This document shows positions 34,091 to 44,069 of a DNA stretch of 64,000 bases, piece after piece. Under the pieces are notes generated by a model, which was not told the origin of the DNA, did no database searches, and worked only from the letters and a program-made list of their open reading frames with translations. Source of the DNA: Plantactinospora sp. BC1 (GTDB taxonomy: Bacteria > Actinomycetota > Actinomycetes > Mycobacteriales > Micromonosporaceae); contig NZ_CP028158.1 of the NCBI RefSeq assembly GCF_003030345.1, positions 4,526,001-4,590,000 on the forward strand. Direction: 5' to 3'. How positions within the stretch are numbered: position 1 is the stretch's first letter; each line of letters begins with the position of its first letter. The position numbers were made by a program, and so were the translations under genes.

Positions 34091-34552
34091 TCAGTCGGCG
34101 TTCGGCCAGGGTGACGCGGCCACGACGACGCCGTACAGCAGGTGGTCGGCGAGCAGGGCCAGCCGTTCCCGGGCATCGTGGTGGCGGCGGTCGTCGATGC
34201 CGAGCAGGGGTGCGAGGCCCGCCTCGAAGACCGCCCAGAAGGCGAAGCCGTACGCCGGGCCGGTCCAGGGCTGTCGCCGCAGCGACCGGGGCAGCAGACC
34301 GAAGAGCATCCCGCCGCCGGCACCGTAGGCCCAGTGGACCAACTCGACCAGGGCCTGTCGGCGGTCCACCGGGATCCGCCGGAAGAGGCTCGGCGCGGTC
34401 TGCCGCAGTACCTCCTCGGGCGGGGTGCGTTCGACCAGCCCGAGGCCGGTGGTCACCTGCCGGAAGCCGGACATCGCCATCGCGGCGAACGCCCCTCGGG
34501 TGGTGCCCCGCAGCGCCGCCGAGGCCGCCCGCCTGGGGTGTCGATCCGTCAC
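34091..34552 (-). CDS. Membrane-associated protein of unknown function
   Basis: 153 aa from GTG. Moderately hydrophobic segments AFAAMAMSGFRQV, YGAGGGMLFGLL, YGFAFWAVFEAGLAPLLGI and DHLLYGVVVAAS suggest three to four short helices with HWAYG- and F/W-rich faces. The pattern is that of DUF1440-like small membrane proteins, but I am not certain. Upstream DNA contains 23-bp tandem repeats. Confidence 0.7.
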   Translation of the reverse strand: MTDRHPRRAASAALRGTTRGAFAAMAMSGFRQVTTGLGLVERTPPEEVLRQTAPSLFRRIPVDRRQALVELVHWAYGAGGGMLFGLLPRSLRRQPWTGPAYGFAFWAVFEAGLAPLLGIDDRRHHDARERLALLADHLLYGVVVAASPWPNAD

Positions 34553-34570
34553 CTGGGGCTCCTCTCCGTG

Positions 34571-34626
34571 CCGGCGAGCCGCGCGTTCCCGTACCGGCGA
34601 ACCGCGCGTTCCCGTACCGGCGAACC
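34571..34626. repeat. Tandem 23-bp units upstream of membrane gene
   Basis: Units start at 34571, 34594 and 34617 with CCGGCGA followed by GCCGCGCGTTCCCGTA or ACCGCGCGTTCCCGTA. Two full copies and a partial third, in the 200-bp gap before the ArsR operon. The unit sequence is unrelated to the 23-bp units at 31013. Confidence 0.7.
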
Positions 34627-34754
34627 CTGCGCCGCCTCGCTCGCCGGCCAGTCCAGCCGTGCGCCGCCCTCGCTGCTACCCGGGCAGAGCGCCGGGAAAC
34701 CGAACCCGGGGTCGGAACTTCCCGGCTGACCCGCCGGGACCGGTGATCGCCGGA

Positions 34755-34782
34755 CAATAGTTAAGAAGACACTTGACTATTG
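34755..34782. promoter_or_regulatory. ArsR operator 1
   Basis: CAATAGTTAAG, 6-nt spacer, CTTGACTATTG: an 11-bp dyad with a single mismatch. The downstream arm contains TTGACT, a possible -35. It lies 27 bp before the ArsR start codon. Confidence 0.75.
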
Positions 34783-34794
34783 CTCACCCGGCGC

Positions 34795-34818
34795 CAATAC
34801 TTAAGTACATGCTTAACC
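34795..34818. promoter_or_regulatory. ArsR operator 2, overlapping the start codon
   Basis: CAATACTTAAG, 6-nt spacer (TACATG), CTTAACC repeats the layout of operator 1 with the same spacer length. TTAAG/CTTAA arms are perfect, and the ATG is inside the spacer. Two matching sites in 64 bp argue for cooperative autorepression. Confidence 0.7.
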
Positions 34819-35162
34819 AAGGGTACGAGCTGGACCGGGTGTTCCAGGCCCTGGCCGACGGCACCCGGCGGGCCATGGTCGAGCGGTTGGTCCGGGGCCC
34901 GGCCCCGGTCAGCGAACTCGCCCGACCCTTCGCCATGTCCCTGCCGGCCGTGATGCAGCACCTCCAGGTGCTGGAGACGAGCGGCCTGGTCCGCTCCGAG
35001 AAGGTCGGCCGGGTCCGCACCTGCCAGATCGAGCCGGCGGTGCTGCGGATCGCCGAGGAGTGGCTCGGCGCGCAACGCACGTCCTGGGAGCGGCGCCTGG
35101 ACCGGCTCGACGACTACCTGACCGAAGACTCCGACCCGCAAGAGAACGGGAGCACGCCATGA
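34809..35162 (+). CDS. ArsR-family repressor
   Basis: 117 aa from ATG 34809, which lies inside operator 2. Winged helix: ELDRVFQALADGTRRAMVERLVRGPAPVSELARPFAMSLPAVMQHLQVLETSGLVRSEKVGRVRTCQI. No Cys metal site of the ELCVC type, so it belongs to the non-metal ArsR group that pairs with SRPBCC/AHSA1 proteins. Its stop overlaps the SRPBCC start (ATGA). Confidence 0.92.
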   Translation: MLNQGYELDRVFQALADGTRRAMVERLVRGPAPVSELARPFAMSLPAVMQHLQVLETSGLVRSEKVGRVRTCQIEPAVLRIAEEWLGAQRTSWERRLDRLDDYLTEDSDPQENGSTP

Positions 35163-35623
35163 CCGACCGATCCGTGACGCACGGGACCTTCAGCCTCGAA
35201 CGCAGCTACCAGCTTCCACCCGCCCGGGTCTTCGCCGCCTGGGCCGACCCGACGGCCAAGGCGCGGTGGTTCGCCGGTCCCGCCTCCGTCGAGCACCACC
35301 TCGACTTCCGGGTCGGTGGCCGCGAGGTCAACCGGGCGCGCGGCGACGGCGGCGAGACGCTGACCTTCGAATCCGTCTACCAGGACATCGTCCCGGCCGA
35401 GCGGATCGTCTACGCCTCCACCCTGCACGCCGGGGAGACCCTGGCCACCGCCTCGCTGACCACCGTGGAGTTCAGGCCGACGGCCGGCGGCACCGAGCTG
35501 CTCCTCACCGAACAGGCCACCTTCCTCGACGGCCACGAGGAGCCGGCCTGGCGGGAGCGGGGCACCGACGACTGGCTGACGGCGCTCGGCGTGGAGCTGC
35601 GCCGGCCGGCCGGAGTCGAGTGA
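35159..35623 (+). CDS. SRPBCC/AHSA1-domain protein
   Basis: 154 aa. START-like helix-grip fold: FSLERSYQLPPARVFAAWADPTAKARWF at the N-terminus, DFRVGGREVNRARG, and C-terminal helix EPAWRERGTDDWLTALGVEL. Coupled to the ArsR gene by a 4-nt overlap. ArsR-SRPBCC pairs are common in actinobacteria; the SRPBCC product probably binds a hydrophobic small molecule, which is unidentified. Confidence 0.9.
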   Translation: MTDRSVTHGTFSLERSYQLPPARVFAAWADPTAKARWFAGPASVEHHLDFRVGGREVNRARGDGGETLTFESVYQDIVPAERIVYASTLHAGETLATASLTTVEFRPTAGGTELLLTEQATFLDGHEEPAWRERGTDDWLTALGVELRRPAGVE

Positions 35624-35650
35624 CCGACCCCTGACCTGCCCGGCCGGCCT

Positions 35651-36280
35651 TCACCGATCCACGGCGAGGCGTACGCCGAGACCGATGAAGATGCCGCCGG
35701 TCGCGGCGTCGATCCGGCGGCGTACGGCGGCCCGGCGGCGCAGCCAGCCGCCGATCCGCCCGGCGAACACCCCGACGGCACCGTCCACCAGGAACTCCAG
35801 CCCGATCAGGATGGTGCCGAGGATCGCGAACTGTAGCCAGACCTGCCCCAGCGCCGGATCGACGAACTGGGGCAGGAACGCGATCGTGAAGGTGACCATC
35901 TTCGGGTTGAGCAGGTTCGTCAGCAGCCCGCTCAGGTATGCCTTCCGACCCGAGAGTCCACCCCCGGTCGGCAGCTCGGCCCGGGCGTCGCGGCGGTGCC
36001 GGATCAACTGCACGCCGAGATAGATCAGGTAGGCGGCGCCGACGATCCGGACCACCGCGAACGCTGTCGGCGCCGCCGCGAAGAGCGCGGCCAGTCCGGC
36101 CGCCGCCACGGCCACGTGTACCGCCTCGCTGGTCGCCACCCCGGCGGTGGCGAGCAGGCCGGCCCGGGAGCCGCCGCGCATCCCGCAGCCCAGCACGAAC
36201 AGCATGTCCGGGCCGGGCGTGATCATGGCGATGATCGTGGTCAGGGTGAATGCCAGCAGCAGGTGTTGGTCGATCGGCAT
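35651..36280 (-). CDS. LysE-family amino-acid exporter
   Basis: 209 aa. Signature ITPGPDMLFVLGCGMRGGSRAGLLATAGVATSEAVH in the first helix pair, then GAAYLIYLGVQLIRH and LTNLLNPKMVTFTIAFLPQFV, all typical of RhtB/LysE exporters. About six helices. Cargo probably a neutral or basic amino acid or derivative; not deducible. Convergent with the SRPBCC gene. Confidence 0.92.
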   Translation of the reverse strand: MPIDQHLLLAFTLTTIIAMITPGPDMLFVLGCGMRGGSRAGLLATAGVATSEAVHVAVAAAGLAALFAAAPTAFAVVRIVGAAYLIYLGVQLIRHRRDARAELPTGGGLSGRKAYLSGLLTNLLNPKMVTFTIAFLPQFVDPALGQVWLQFAILGTILIGLEFLVDGAVGVFAGRIGGWLRRRAAVRRRIDAATGGIFIGLGVRLAVDR

Positions 36281-36460
36281 CCGGTGATCCTTTCATCCGT
36301 ACCGCGATGTCGCCGTTCGCGCGCCGCCGCCACCGGCCCGCGCAGCCATGGCGGCTGCCTCCGGTACCCGAAAATGGCTGGGCCGGTCATCCGGCGGCGC
36401 CTAACCTGCCAGCAGCGACAGCCGGGATCGTCGACCACCGTCGTTGCCGAGGGAGCTGCG

Positions 36461-37549
36461 TTGGCCACCGCTGATCTGCCGCACGTCGAGGTGCCGACCG
36501 ACGAGGCGCTCGTCCGCCGGCTGATCGCGGCCCAGTTTCCGCGGTGGGCGGAGCTGCCCGTCGTACGGACCCGGAGCTGGGGCACCGACAACGCGATGTA
36601 CCGGCTCGGCGACGACAAGGTGGTCCGGCTGCCCCGCTTCGCCCGATGGGCACCGCAGGTCGACCGGGAGCACCGGTGGCTGCCCCGACTCGCCCCGCAC
36701 CTGCCGTTGACCGTCCCCGTCCCGCTCGCGCTCGGCCAGCCGGCAGAGGGCTACCCGTTCCGGTGGTCGGTCTGTCCGTGGCTCGACGGCGAGAACCCGG
36801 CGCGCGGGGGCGGCCCCGACCCGGACCGGTTGGCGCGGGACGTGGCGGGGTTCATCCGCGCGCTTCGCCGGATCGATCCCACCGGCGGTCCGGCACCCGA
36901 CGCGAGCAACGCCTTTCGGGGCGTACCGGTGGGCGACAGCCGGCCGTCCCTGGCGACGGACGGCAACCTGCGGCGGCGGATCGCGGCCCTGTCCGGGCTG
37001 GTCGACACCGACGCGCTGGCGGCGGTCTGGGACGCCGCGCTGGCCGCGGTGCCGGCCTGGGACGGCAGGGGCGGCTGGATCCACGGCGACCTCGCCGCCG
37101 GAAACCTGCTCACCGTCGACGGCCGGCTCCGCGCCGCGATCGACTTCGGCTGCCTGGCCGTGGGCGATCCGGCCTGTGACCTGATGGTCGCCTGGACGCT
37201 GCTGCCGGCGGGCAGCCGCGCCGTGTTCCGGGCCGCGCTGGAGGTCGACGACGCCAGCTGGGCGCGGGGCCGGGGCTGGGGCATGGCCATGCGGGTGCCC
37301 GCGCCGGAGGATTTCTCGGCCGCCGACCCGGACCGGGCGGCCTACGCTCGGCGGATCGTGGCCGAGTTCGTCGCCGACCACCGGCAGCCCGGATCCGGGA
37401 CCGAGCAGGCCGGGGACGAGCAGGCCGGGGCCGAGGAGGCCGGGGCCGAGGAGGCCGGGGACGAGCAGGCCGGGACCGAGCAGGCCGGGGACGAGCAGGC
37501 CGGGGACCGATCCCGGTCCCGGCTGTCCGGGGAGTCACCCACCGCGTGA
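36461..37549 (+). CDS. Aminoglycoside phosphotransferase-family kinase with pentapeptide tail
   Basis: 362 aa from TTG 36461, the only candidate start after a good SD (GAGGGA, 6 nt). Kinase-like fold: TRSWGTDNAMYRLGDDKVVRLPR (ATP loop and Lys), catalytic loop GWIHGDLAAGNLL, and metal-binding IDFGCLAVGDPACDLMVAW. Related to APH/MphA-like and homoserine-kinase-like enzymes; real substrate unknown. After the domain ends (~311) come seven EQAGD-type pentapeptides encoded by 15-bp tandem DNA, then a Ser/Arg tail. The family does not normally have such a tail. Confidence 0.88.
   Translation: MATADLPHVEVPTDEALVRRLIAAQFPRWAELPVVRTRSWGTDNAMYRLGDDKVVRLPRFARWAPQVDREHRWLPRLAPHLPLTVPVPLALGQPAEGYPFRWSVCPWLDGENPARGGGPDPDRLARDVAGFIRALRRIDPTGGPAPDASNAFRGVPVGDSRPSLATDGNLRRRIAALSGLVDTDALAAVWDAALAAVPAWDGRGGWIHGDLAAGNLLTVDGRLRAAIDFGCLAVGDPACDLMVAWTLLPAGSRAVFRAALEVDDASWARGRGWGMAMRVPAPEDFSAADPDRAAYARRIVAEFVADHRQPGSGTEQAGDEQAGAEEAGAEEAGDEQAGTEQAGDEQAGDRSRSRLSGESPTA
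37403..37507 (+). repeat. Seven 15-bp tandem repeats within phosphotransferase gene
   Basis: Units starting GAGCAGGCCGGGG or GAGGAGGCCGGGG at 37403, 37418, 37433, 37448, 37463, 37478 and 37493. They encode E-Q/E-A-G-D/A/T seven times. Reading frame is kept because the unit is a multiple of three; copy number likely varies between strains. Confidence 0.9.
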
Positions 37550-37583
37550 CCGCCGGCTCGGTCCGGAGTCCCCTGGTACGCGA

Positions 37584-37616
37584 CGGTGCGGAGGACCATC
37601 GTGGTCCTCCGCACCG
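37584..37616. terminator. 15-bp hairpin between convergent genes
   Basis: 37584-37598 pairs perfectly with 37602-37616 around a TCG loop. Placed between the phosphotransferase stop and the xylanase stop; it can serve both. Confidence 0.8.
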
Positions 37617-37636
37617 GTCGTGTCGTTGTCGGTCGG

Positions 37637-39640
<2,004 letters not shown>

Positions 39641-40954
39641 TCACGAGTCCGGGTCGGCGAAATTCTCCCGCTCGGCCGATGACGACCCGGCGGCACCGGC
39701 TTCGGCGGCGACCTCCGCGAGCCGCCGCCGCAGGAACGCCCGTTCCGGCTCGTTGCCGACCAGGTCGAGTGCCCGACGGTACGCCGCAGCGGCCTCCCCG
39801 GCGCGACCCAGCCGACGCAGCAGGTCCGCCCGGGCGGCCGGCAGCAGGTGGTAACCGGCCAGCCGGCCCTGCGCGTCGAGCGCGTCGAGCAGCCGCAACC
39901 CGGCGGCCGGACCGTCCCGCAGCGCGATCGCCACCGCCCGGTTCAGTTCCACCAGCGGTGACGGCGCCAGCCGGGCCAGTACGTCGTAGAGCGCGACCAC
40001 CTGCGGCCAGTCCGTACCGGCCACGTCGGCGGCCTCGCCGTGCAGCGCGGCGATCGCGGCCTGTACCGCGTACGGGCCGGGGCGGTTGGTGAGGGCGTCC
40101 GGCACGAGCCGACGGCCCTCCTCGATCCGGTCGCGGTCCCAGAGCGTGCGGTCCTGCTCGTCGAGGAGTACGAGGTCGCCCTCGGCGGTGCACCGGGCGG
40201 CCCGGCGGGCGTCGACCAGCAGCAGCAGGGCGAGCAGCCCGGTCACCTCCGGTTGCCGGGGCAGCAGCCGGTGCAGCAGCCGGGCCAGCCGGATCGCCTC
40301 GTCCGCCAGGTCGGCCCGGACGAGCTGTGGGCCACTGCTCGCCGCGTACCCCTCGGTGAAGATCAGGTAGATCACCCGGAGTACCCGGGGGAGCCGGGCC
40401 GGCAGTTCGGCGGCGTCCGGGACCCGGAACGGGATCCGGGCGGCCCGGATCTTCTGCTTCGCCCGGCCGATCCGCTGGGCCATCGTCGGCACCGGGACCA
40501 GGAACGCCCGGGCCACCTCGGCGGTGGTGAGTCCGGCCAGGCAGCGCAGGGTCAGCGCGATCTGCGTCTCGCCGGGCAGCGCCGGGTGGCAGCAGGTGAA
40601 GAAGAGCGCCAACCGCTCGTCCGGCAGGTCGCCTCCGTCGGTCGGGTCGGGTGCGGCCGGCCCGTCCCGGATGGCCTCGGCCCGGAGTACGGCCAGCCGG
40701 GCCGCGTAGGCGCGGTCCCGGCGGAGCCGGTCGACGGCCCGGCGCCGGGCGGTGGTGAGCAGCCAGGCCGCCGGACGGGTCGGCACACCCTGCACGGGCC
40801 AGTGCAGCAGGGCCGCCTCGATCGCGTCCGAGGCGACCTCCTCGGCGAGGTCGAGGTCGCCGAAGTGCCGGACCAGGGTGGCGAGCAGTCGCCCGCGCTC
40901 CTCCCGGAACACCCGCTCCAGAATGTCGACGGTCGGCCGCTCGCCACCCGACAC
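39641..40954 (-). CDS. ECF sigma factor with TPR-like C-terminal extension (ECF42 type)
   Basis: 437 aa. Sigma-2 region: RVFREERGRLLATLVRHFGDLDLAEEVASDAIEAALLHWP and RPAAWLLTTARRRAVDRLRRD. Sigma-4: LPGETQIALTLRCLAGLTTAEVARAFLVPVPTMAQRIGRAKQKIR. Then ~240 residues of helices (EVTGLLALLLLVDARRAAR, PSPLVELNRAVAIAL, YHLLPAARADLLRRLGRAGEA), a TPR-like extension. Length, extension and an adjacent DGPF/YCII gene define the ECF42 group, which has no anti-sigma factor; the extension is thought to be regulatory. The C-terminal 20 residues are acidic. Confidence 0.93.
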   Translation of the reverse strand: MSGGERPTVDILERVFREERGRLLATLVRHFGDLDLAEEVASDAIEAALLHWPVQGVPTRPAAWLLTTARRRAVDRLRRDRAYAARLAVLRAEAIRDGPAAPDPTDGGDLPDERLALFFTCCHPALPGETQIALTLRCLAGLTTAEVARAFLVPVPTMAQRIGRAKQKIRAARIPFRVPDAAELPARLPRVLRVIYLIFTEGYAASSGPQLVRADLADEAIRLARLLHRLLPRQPEVTGLLALLLLVDARRAARCTAEGDLVLLDEQDRTLWDRDRIEEGRRLVPDALTNRPGPYAVQAAIAALHGEAADVAGTDWPQVVALYDVLARLAPSPLVELNRAVAIALRDGPAAGLRLLDALDAQGRLAGYHLLPAARADLLRRLGRAGEAAAAYRRALDLVGNEPERAFLRRRLAEVAAEAGAAGSSSAERENFADPDS

Positions 40955-40999
40955 GGCTATCCGCCCTGACCGCCGTCGACGCCCTGACCGCCGTCCATG

Positions 41000-41071
41000 C
41001 TCGGCCGGAGCCGGTCGCTCGGCCGGAGCCGGTCGCTCGGCGAGAGACGGTCGCTCGGCCGGAGCCAGCCG
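41000..41071. repeat. Four tandem 18-bp units between YCII and sigma genes
   Basis: Units begin at 41000, 41018, 41036 and 41054 with CTCGGCCGGAGCCGGTCG or close variants. They occupy half of the 154-bp gap between the two minus-strand genes, so they would be transcribed if the genes are co-expressed. The core CTCGGCCGGAG is nearly self-complementary. Confidence 0.75.
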
Positions 41072-41108
41072 ATCGGTCGCCCGGCCCCGGGGGACGGCGT
41101 AGCGCGGG

Positions 41109-41465
41109 TCACGGCTGCTCGAACTCCATGATCGGTCGAATCTCGACCTTGCCGCGCAGGGCGCCGGGGCAGCGGGCGGCCCAGCCGATGGCGGCGTCCA
41201 GGTCCGGCAGGTCGACCAGGTAGTAGCCGCCGAGGATCTCCCGGGTCTCCGCGAACGGGCCGTCGGTGACGGTCGGCTCGCCCTCCCCGCCCGCCTGCAC
41301 CGTCGTGGCGGTCTCGGTGCCCTGCAACGCCTGGCCGTCGAGCATGACGCCCGCGTCGGCGAGCAGTTTGTCGTACGCCCAGTACGTGTCGATCTCCGCC
41401 TGGATCGCCTCCGGATCGGTCGAGTCCTGGGCCGGGTCGCCGTAGATCAGGAACATGTACTTCAC
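41109..41465 (-). CDS. DGPF/YCII-related protein, partner of ECF42
   Basis: 118 aa from GTG 41465 with GGAGGAG upstream. KYMFLIYGDPAQDS at the start, the eponymous TVTDGPFAETREILGGYYLVDLPDLDAAIGWAARCP in the middle, and VEIRPIME at the end. YCII-like ferredoxin-fold proteins of the DGPF group are encoded beside ECF42 factors across actinobacteria and are their usual regulon members. Enzymatic role unknown. Divergent from an epimerase gene. Confidence 0.92.
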   Translation of the reverse strand: MKYMFLIYGDPAQDSTDPEAIQAEIDTYWAYDKLLADAGVMLDGQALQGTETATTVQAGGEGEPTVTDGPFAETREILGGYYLVDLPDLDAAIGWAARCPGALRGKVEIRPIMEFEQP

Positions 41466-41555
41466 GCCAATCTCCTCCGTCTCGTTCCGCCGAACCGGCC
41501 GCCGGGCGTCACCGGCTCGCTCCGGATCCTCGGGCAGCGGACTGCTGCACAGCAT

Positions 41556-41585
41556 GACGACGAACGGCCCCGGCCGGGAACGACA
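41556..41585 (-). promoter_or_regulatory. Candidate ECF42-type promoter
   Basis: On the minus strand, TGTCGT (41580-41585), a 17-nt spacer and CGTC (41559-41562), about 93 nt before the YCII start. From memory, ECF42 promoters have a TGTCGA-like -35 and a short CGTC-like -10. This would make the unit self-activating. Confidence 0.4.
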
Positions 41586-41643
41586 GCCCGGGCCAAGTTT
41601 CCGCCGACCTGCCCCCCGCGTCTCCAGGACGGAGAATGGTGCG

Positions 41644-42474
41644 ATGCGCATTGCGGTGACCGGCGGTGCCGGGACGGTCGGACGCTCGGTGGTCGAGCAC
41701 GCGCTGGCCGAGGGGCACACGGTGGTGGAGATCGACCGGCCGTCGGCCCCGTACGCCGGCAGCGCCGTGCCGGCCGGGCTGGTACGCCGGCCCGCCGACG
41801 TGACCGACTATCCGGCGCTGCTGCGGGCGCTGGACGGCTGCGAGGCGCTGGTGCACCTGGCGGCGTACCCGAAGCCGTGGGGCGAGCCGGACCACGTGGT
41901 GCACAACGTCAACGTCACCGCCAGCTACAACGCGCTGCGGGCCGCCGTCGAACTCGGGATCACCCGGGTCTGCCTGGCCTCCAGCGTCAACGCCGTCGGC
42001 GGCGGCTACAGCCGGAAGCCGCGCTTCGACTACTTTCCGCTGGACGAGCGGCACCCCAGCTACAACGAGGACCCGTACAGCCTGTCGAAGTGGCTCGGCG
42101 AGGCGCAGGCGGAGAGCTTCGCCCGCCGGTACGCCGGGCTGACCGTCGCCAGCCTGCGGCTGCACGCGGTGGTACCGACCCGGCCGAGCACCCGGGCCGG
42201 TTCGGGGCAGTGGGCGCTCGCCGTCCGCGACCTGTGGGGGTACACCCTGGCCCGGCCGGCGGCCCGGGCCTGCCTGCTGGCGCTCACCGCCGACTTCACC
42301 GGCCACCAGGTCTGCTACGTGGTCGCCCCGGAGACCACCTCGGACATCCCGAGCGAGGAGCTGCGCCGCGAGCACTACCCGGAGGTGCCGGTCCGCGGCG
42401 AGCTGCGGGGCAACCAGGGCTTCTTCGACTGTACGAGGGCGGAGCGGCTGCTCGGCTGGCGCCACGACGAGTAG
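41644..42474 (+). CDS. NAD-dependent epimerase/dehydratase (extended SDR)
   Basis: 276 aa; ATG. Rossmann start MRIAVTGGAGTVGRSVVEHAL (GxxGxxG), acidic residue ending strand 2 (VVEIDRPS), active-site SSVN region, and YSLSKWLGEAQAESFARRY with the Tyr-x-x-x-Lys pair. C-terminal substrate domain ends NQGFFDCTRAERLLGWRHDE. Sugar-nucleotide epimerase or dehydratase, or uronate dehydrogenase-like; not resolvable. Divergent from the YCII gene. Confidence 0.88.
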   Translation: MRIAVTGGAGTVGRSVVEHALAEGHTVVEIDRPSAPYAGSAVPAGLVRRPADVTDYPALLRALDGCEALVHLAAYPKPWGEPDHVVHNVNVTASYNALRAAVELGITRVCLASSVNAVGGGYSRKPRFDYFPLDERHPSYNEDPYSLSKWLGEAQAESFARRYAGLTVASLRLHAVVPTRPSTRAGSGQWALAVRDLWGYTLARPAARACLLALTADFTGHQVCYVVAPETTSDIPSEELRREHYPEVPVRGELRGNQGFFDCTRAERLLGWRHDE

Positions 42475-42523
42475 CCGGGGCGCCTGCGGCGGCGGACATC
42501 GCTCCGACAGCTCCGCTTTCCTT

Positions 42524-42539
42524 GACAAAAACAGTTGTC
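42524..42539. promoter_or_regulatory. Dyad overlapping -35 of the HTH-SRPBCC operon
   Basis: GACAA, 6-nt spacer, TTGTC, within CTTGACAAAAACAG, an excellent -35-like TTGACA. It lies 18 bp before the HTH gene start, consistent with autorepression. Confidence 0.6.
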
Positions 42540-42556
42540 GGTGACAGGCTTGCCGC

Positions 42557-43165
42557 ATGTTCGACATCGCAGTGATCGAGGACCCGGCGGCGGCCGAGGT
42601 GTCGCTCGACCCGATCCGGGCGCGGCTGCTGGCCGAGCTGGCCGAGCCGGCCTCGGCCACGATGCTCGCCGCCCGGGTCGGCCTGGCCCGGCAGAAGGTC
42701 AACTACCACCTCCGGGCGCTTGAGCAGCACGGGCTGATCGAGCTGGTCGAGGAGCGCCGCAAGGGCAACGTCACCGAGCGGGTGATGCGGGCGACCGCGG
42801 CGTCGTACGTGATCTCCCCGGTGGCGCTCTCCGCCGTGCGGCCGAACCCGAGCCAGTCCCCGGACCGGCTCTCGGCGCGGTGGCTGCTGGCGCTCGCGGC
42901 CCGGCTCGTCCAGGACGTGGGTGCCCTGATCACCGGCGCGGACCGGGCCGAGAAGCGGGTCGCCACGTTCGCCATCGACGCCCAGGTGCGATTCGGCTCG
43001 GCGGCCGACCGGGCCGCCTTCGCCGAGGAGCTGGCCGGGACGGTCGCCAGACTCGTCAGCAGGTACCACGACGAGTCCGCGCCCGGCGGCCGCGACCACC
43101 GGGTGGTGATCGCGCTGCACCCGCACGTCCCGGCCGACCCGGAGAGCCCCGAACCGACCGGTTGA
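42557..43165 (+). CDS. Winged-helix regulator (ArsR-like)
   Basis: 202 aa from ATG. N-terminal HTH: VSLDPIRARLLAELAEPASATMLAARVGLARQKVNYHLRALEQHGLIELVEERRKGNVTERVMRATAASYVIS. The C-terminal ~110 residues are a helical domain found in actinobacterial ArsR/HTH_20 proteins next to SRPBCC genes, with RLVQDVGALITGADRAEKRVATF. Its target is most likely the SRPBCC gene 130 bp downstream. Confidence 0.9.
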   Translation: MFDIAVIEDPAAAEVSLDPIRARLLAELAEPASATMLAARVGLARQKVNYHLRALEQHGLIELVEERRKGNVTERVMRATAASYVISPVALSAVRPNPSQSPDRLSARWLLALAARLVQDVGALITGADRAEKRVATFAIDAQVRFGSAADRAAFAEELAGTVARLVSRYHDESAPGGRDHRVVIALHPHVPADPESPEPTG

Positions 43166-43174
43166 GCCCGGCCA

Positions 43175-43226
43175 CCCGGTACGGCCGCCCGGTACGGCCG
43201 CCCGGTACGGCCGCCCGGTACGGCCG
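43175..43226. repeat. Four perfect tandem 13-bp units
   Basis: CCCGGTACGGCCG at 43175, 43188, 43201 and 43214, without a mismatch, just after the HTH gene stop. Each unit includes GGTACGGCC. Perfect identity suggests recent expansion. Confidence 0.85.
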
Positions 43227-43297
43227 GACAGAGACATCCCCGCAAGGCCGGCACGGTCGGCCTGATTCCGCACGTCAGCGAATTGGAGACTTCTACC

Positions 43298-44056
43298 GTG
43301 GGACACGAATTCGAGCTGCGCAAGGAGATCGAACTGGCCGGGACGCCGGACCAGGTCTGGGCGGCGATCGCCACCGGCCCCGGCATCGACTCCTGGTTCA
43401 TGGGACACACCGAGGTGGACCCGCGCGAAGGCGGGCGGAACACGTTCGCGATGGCCGGCCACACCGAGGAGTCGACGGTGACGGCCTGGGAACCCGGCAA
43501 GCGGTTCGGATACGCCACCGAACCCGGCCCGGACGGCACGTTCATGGCGATCGAATATCTGATCGAGGGACGTGACCAGGGCAGTACGGTGCTGCACCTC
43601 GTGCAGAGCGGTGTGCTCGGCGACAACTGGGAATCCGAGTACGAGGCGATGCGCGACGGCTGGGACATGTACCTGGCCACCCTGGCCGCGTACGTGCGGT
43701 ACTTCCCGGGCCGGCACGGCACCCAGGTCGCCGCGTTCCGGCCCGGTGCCGGCGAGCCGGACCAGGTCTGGGCGGCCGTGGCGGAGGCGTTCGGCATCAC
43801 CGGCGCGATCACCGAGGGCACGCCGGCCCGGCTCACCCTCGACGGCCTGCCGCCGATCGAGGGAGTCGTCGACATCACCGGCCTGCCCACCTATTTCGGG
43901 GTACGCACCGACGACGCGCTCTACCGCTTCCTGCACTCCGGTACCGACCGGGGCAGCGTGCTGGTCCTCGGCCACCACATCTTCGCCGACGACGTGGACC
44001 AGGCCCACGCCGAGCGGGTCTGGCAGGACTGGACCGCCCAGCTCCCGATCCGCTGA
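43298..44056 (+). CDS. SRPBCC-domain protein
   Basis: 252 aa from GTG 43298 (GGAGAC ~8 nt upstream; TTG 43283 also open). N-terminal ~145 residues form the AHSA1-like helix-grip fold: FELRKEIELAGTPDQVWAAIATGPGIDSWFMGHTEVDP and EYEAMRDGWDMYLATLAAYVRYF. The remaining ~100 residues repeat part of that pattern (AGEPDQVWAAVAEAFGI), indicating an internal duplication or second START-like half. Under control of the upstream HTH regulator; ligand unknown. Confidence 0.9.
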   Translation: MGHEFELRKEIELAGTPDQVWAAIATGPGIDSWFMGHTEVDPREGGRNTFAMAGHTEESTVTAWEPGKRFGYATEPGPDGTFMAIEYLIEGRDQGSTVLHLVQSGVLGDNWESEYEAMRDGWDMYLATLAAYVRYFPGRHGTQVAAFRPGAGEPDQVWAAVAEAFGITGAITEGTPARLTLDGLPPIEGVVDITGLPTYFGVRTDDALYRFLHSGTDRGSVLVLGHHIFADDVDQAHAERVWQDWTAQLPIR

Positions 44057-44069
44057 CCCGAAGCCGGCG

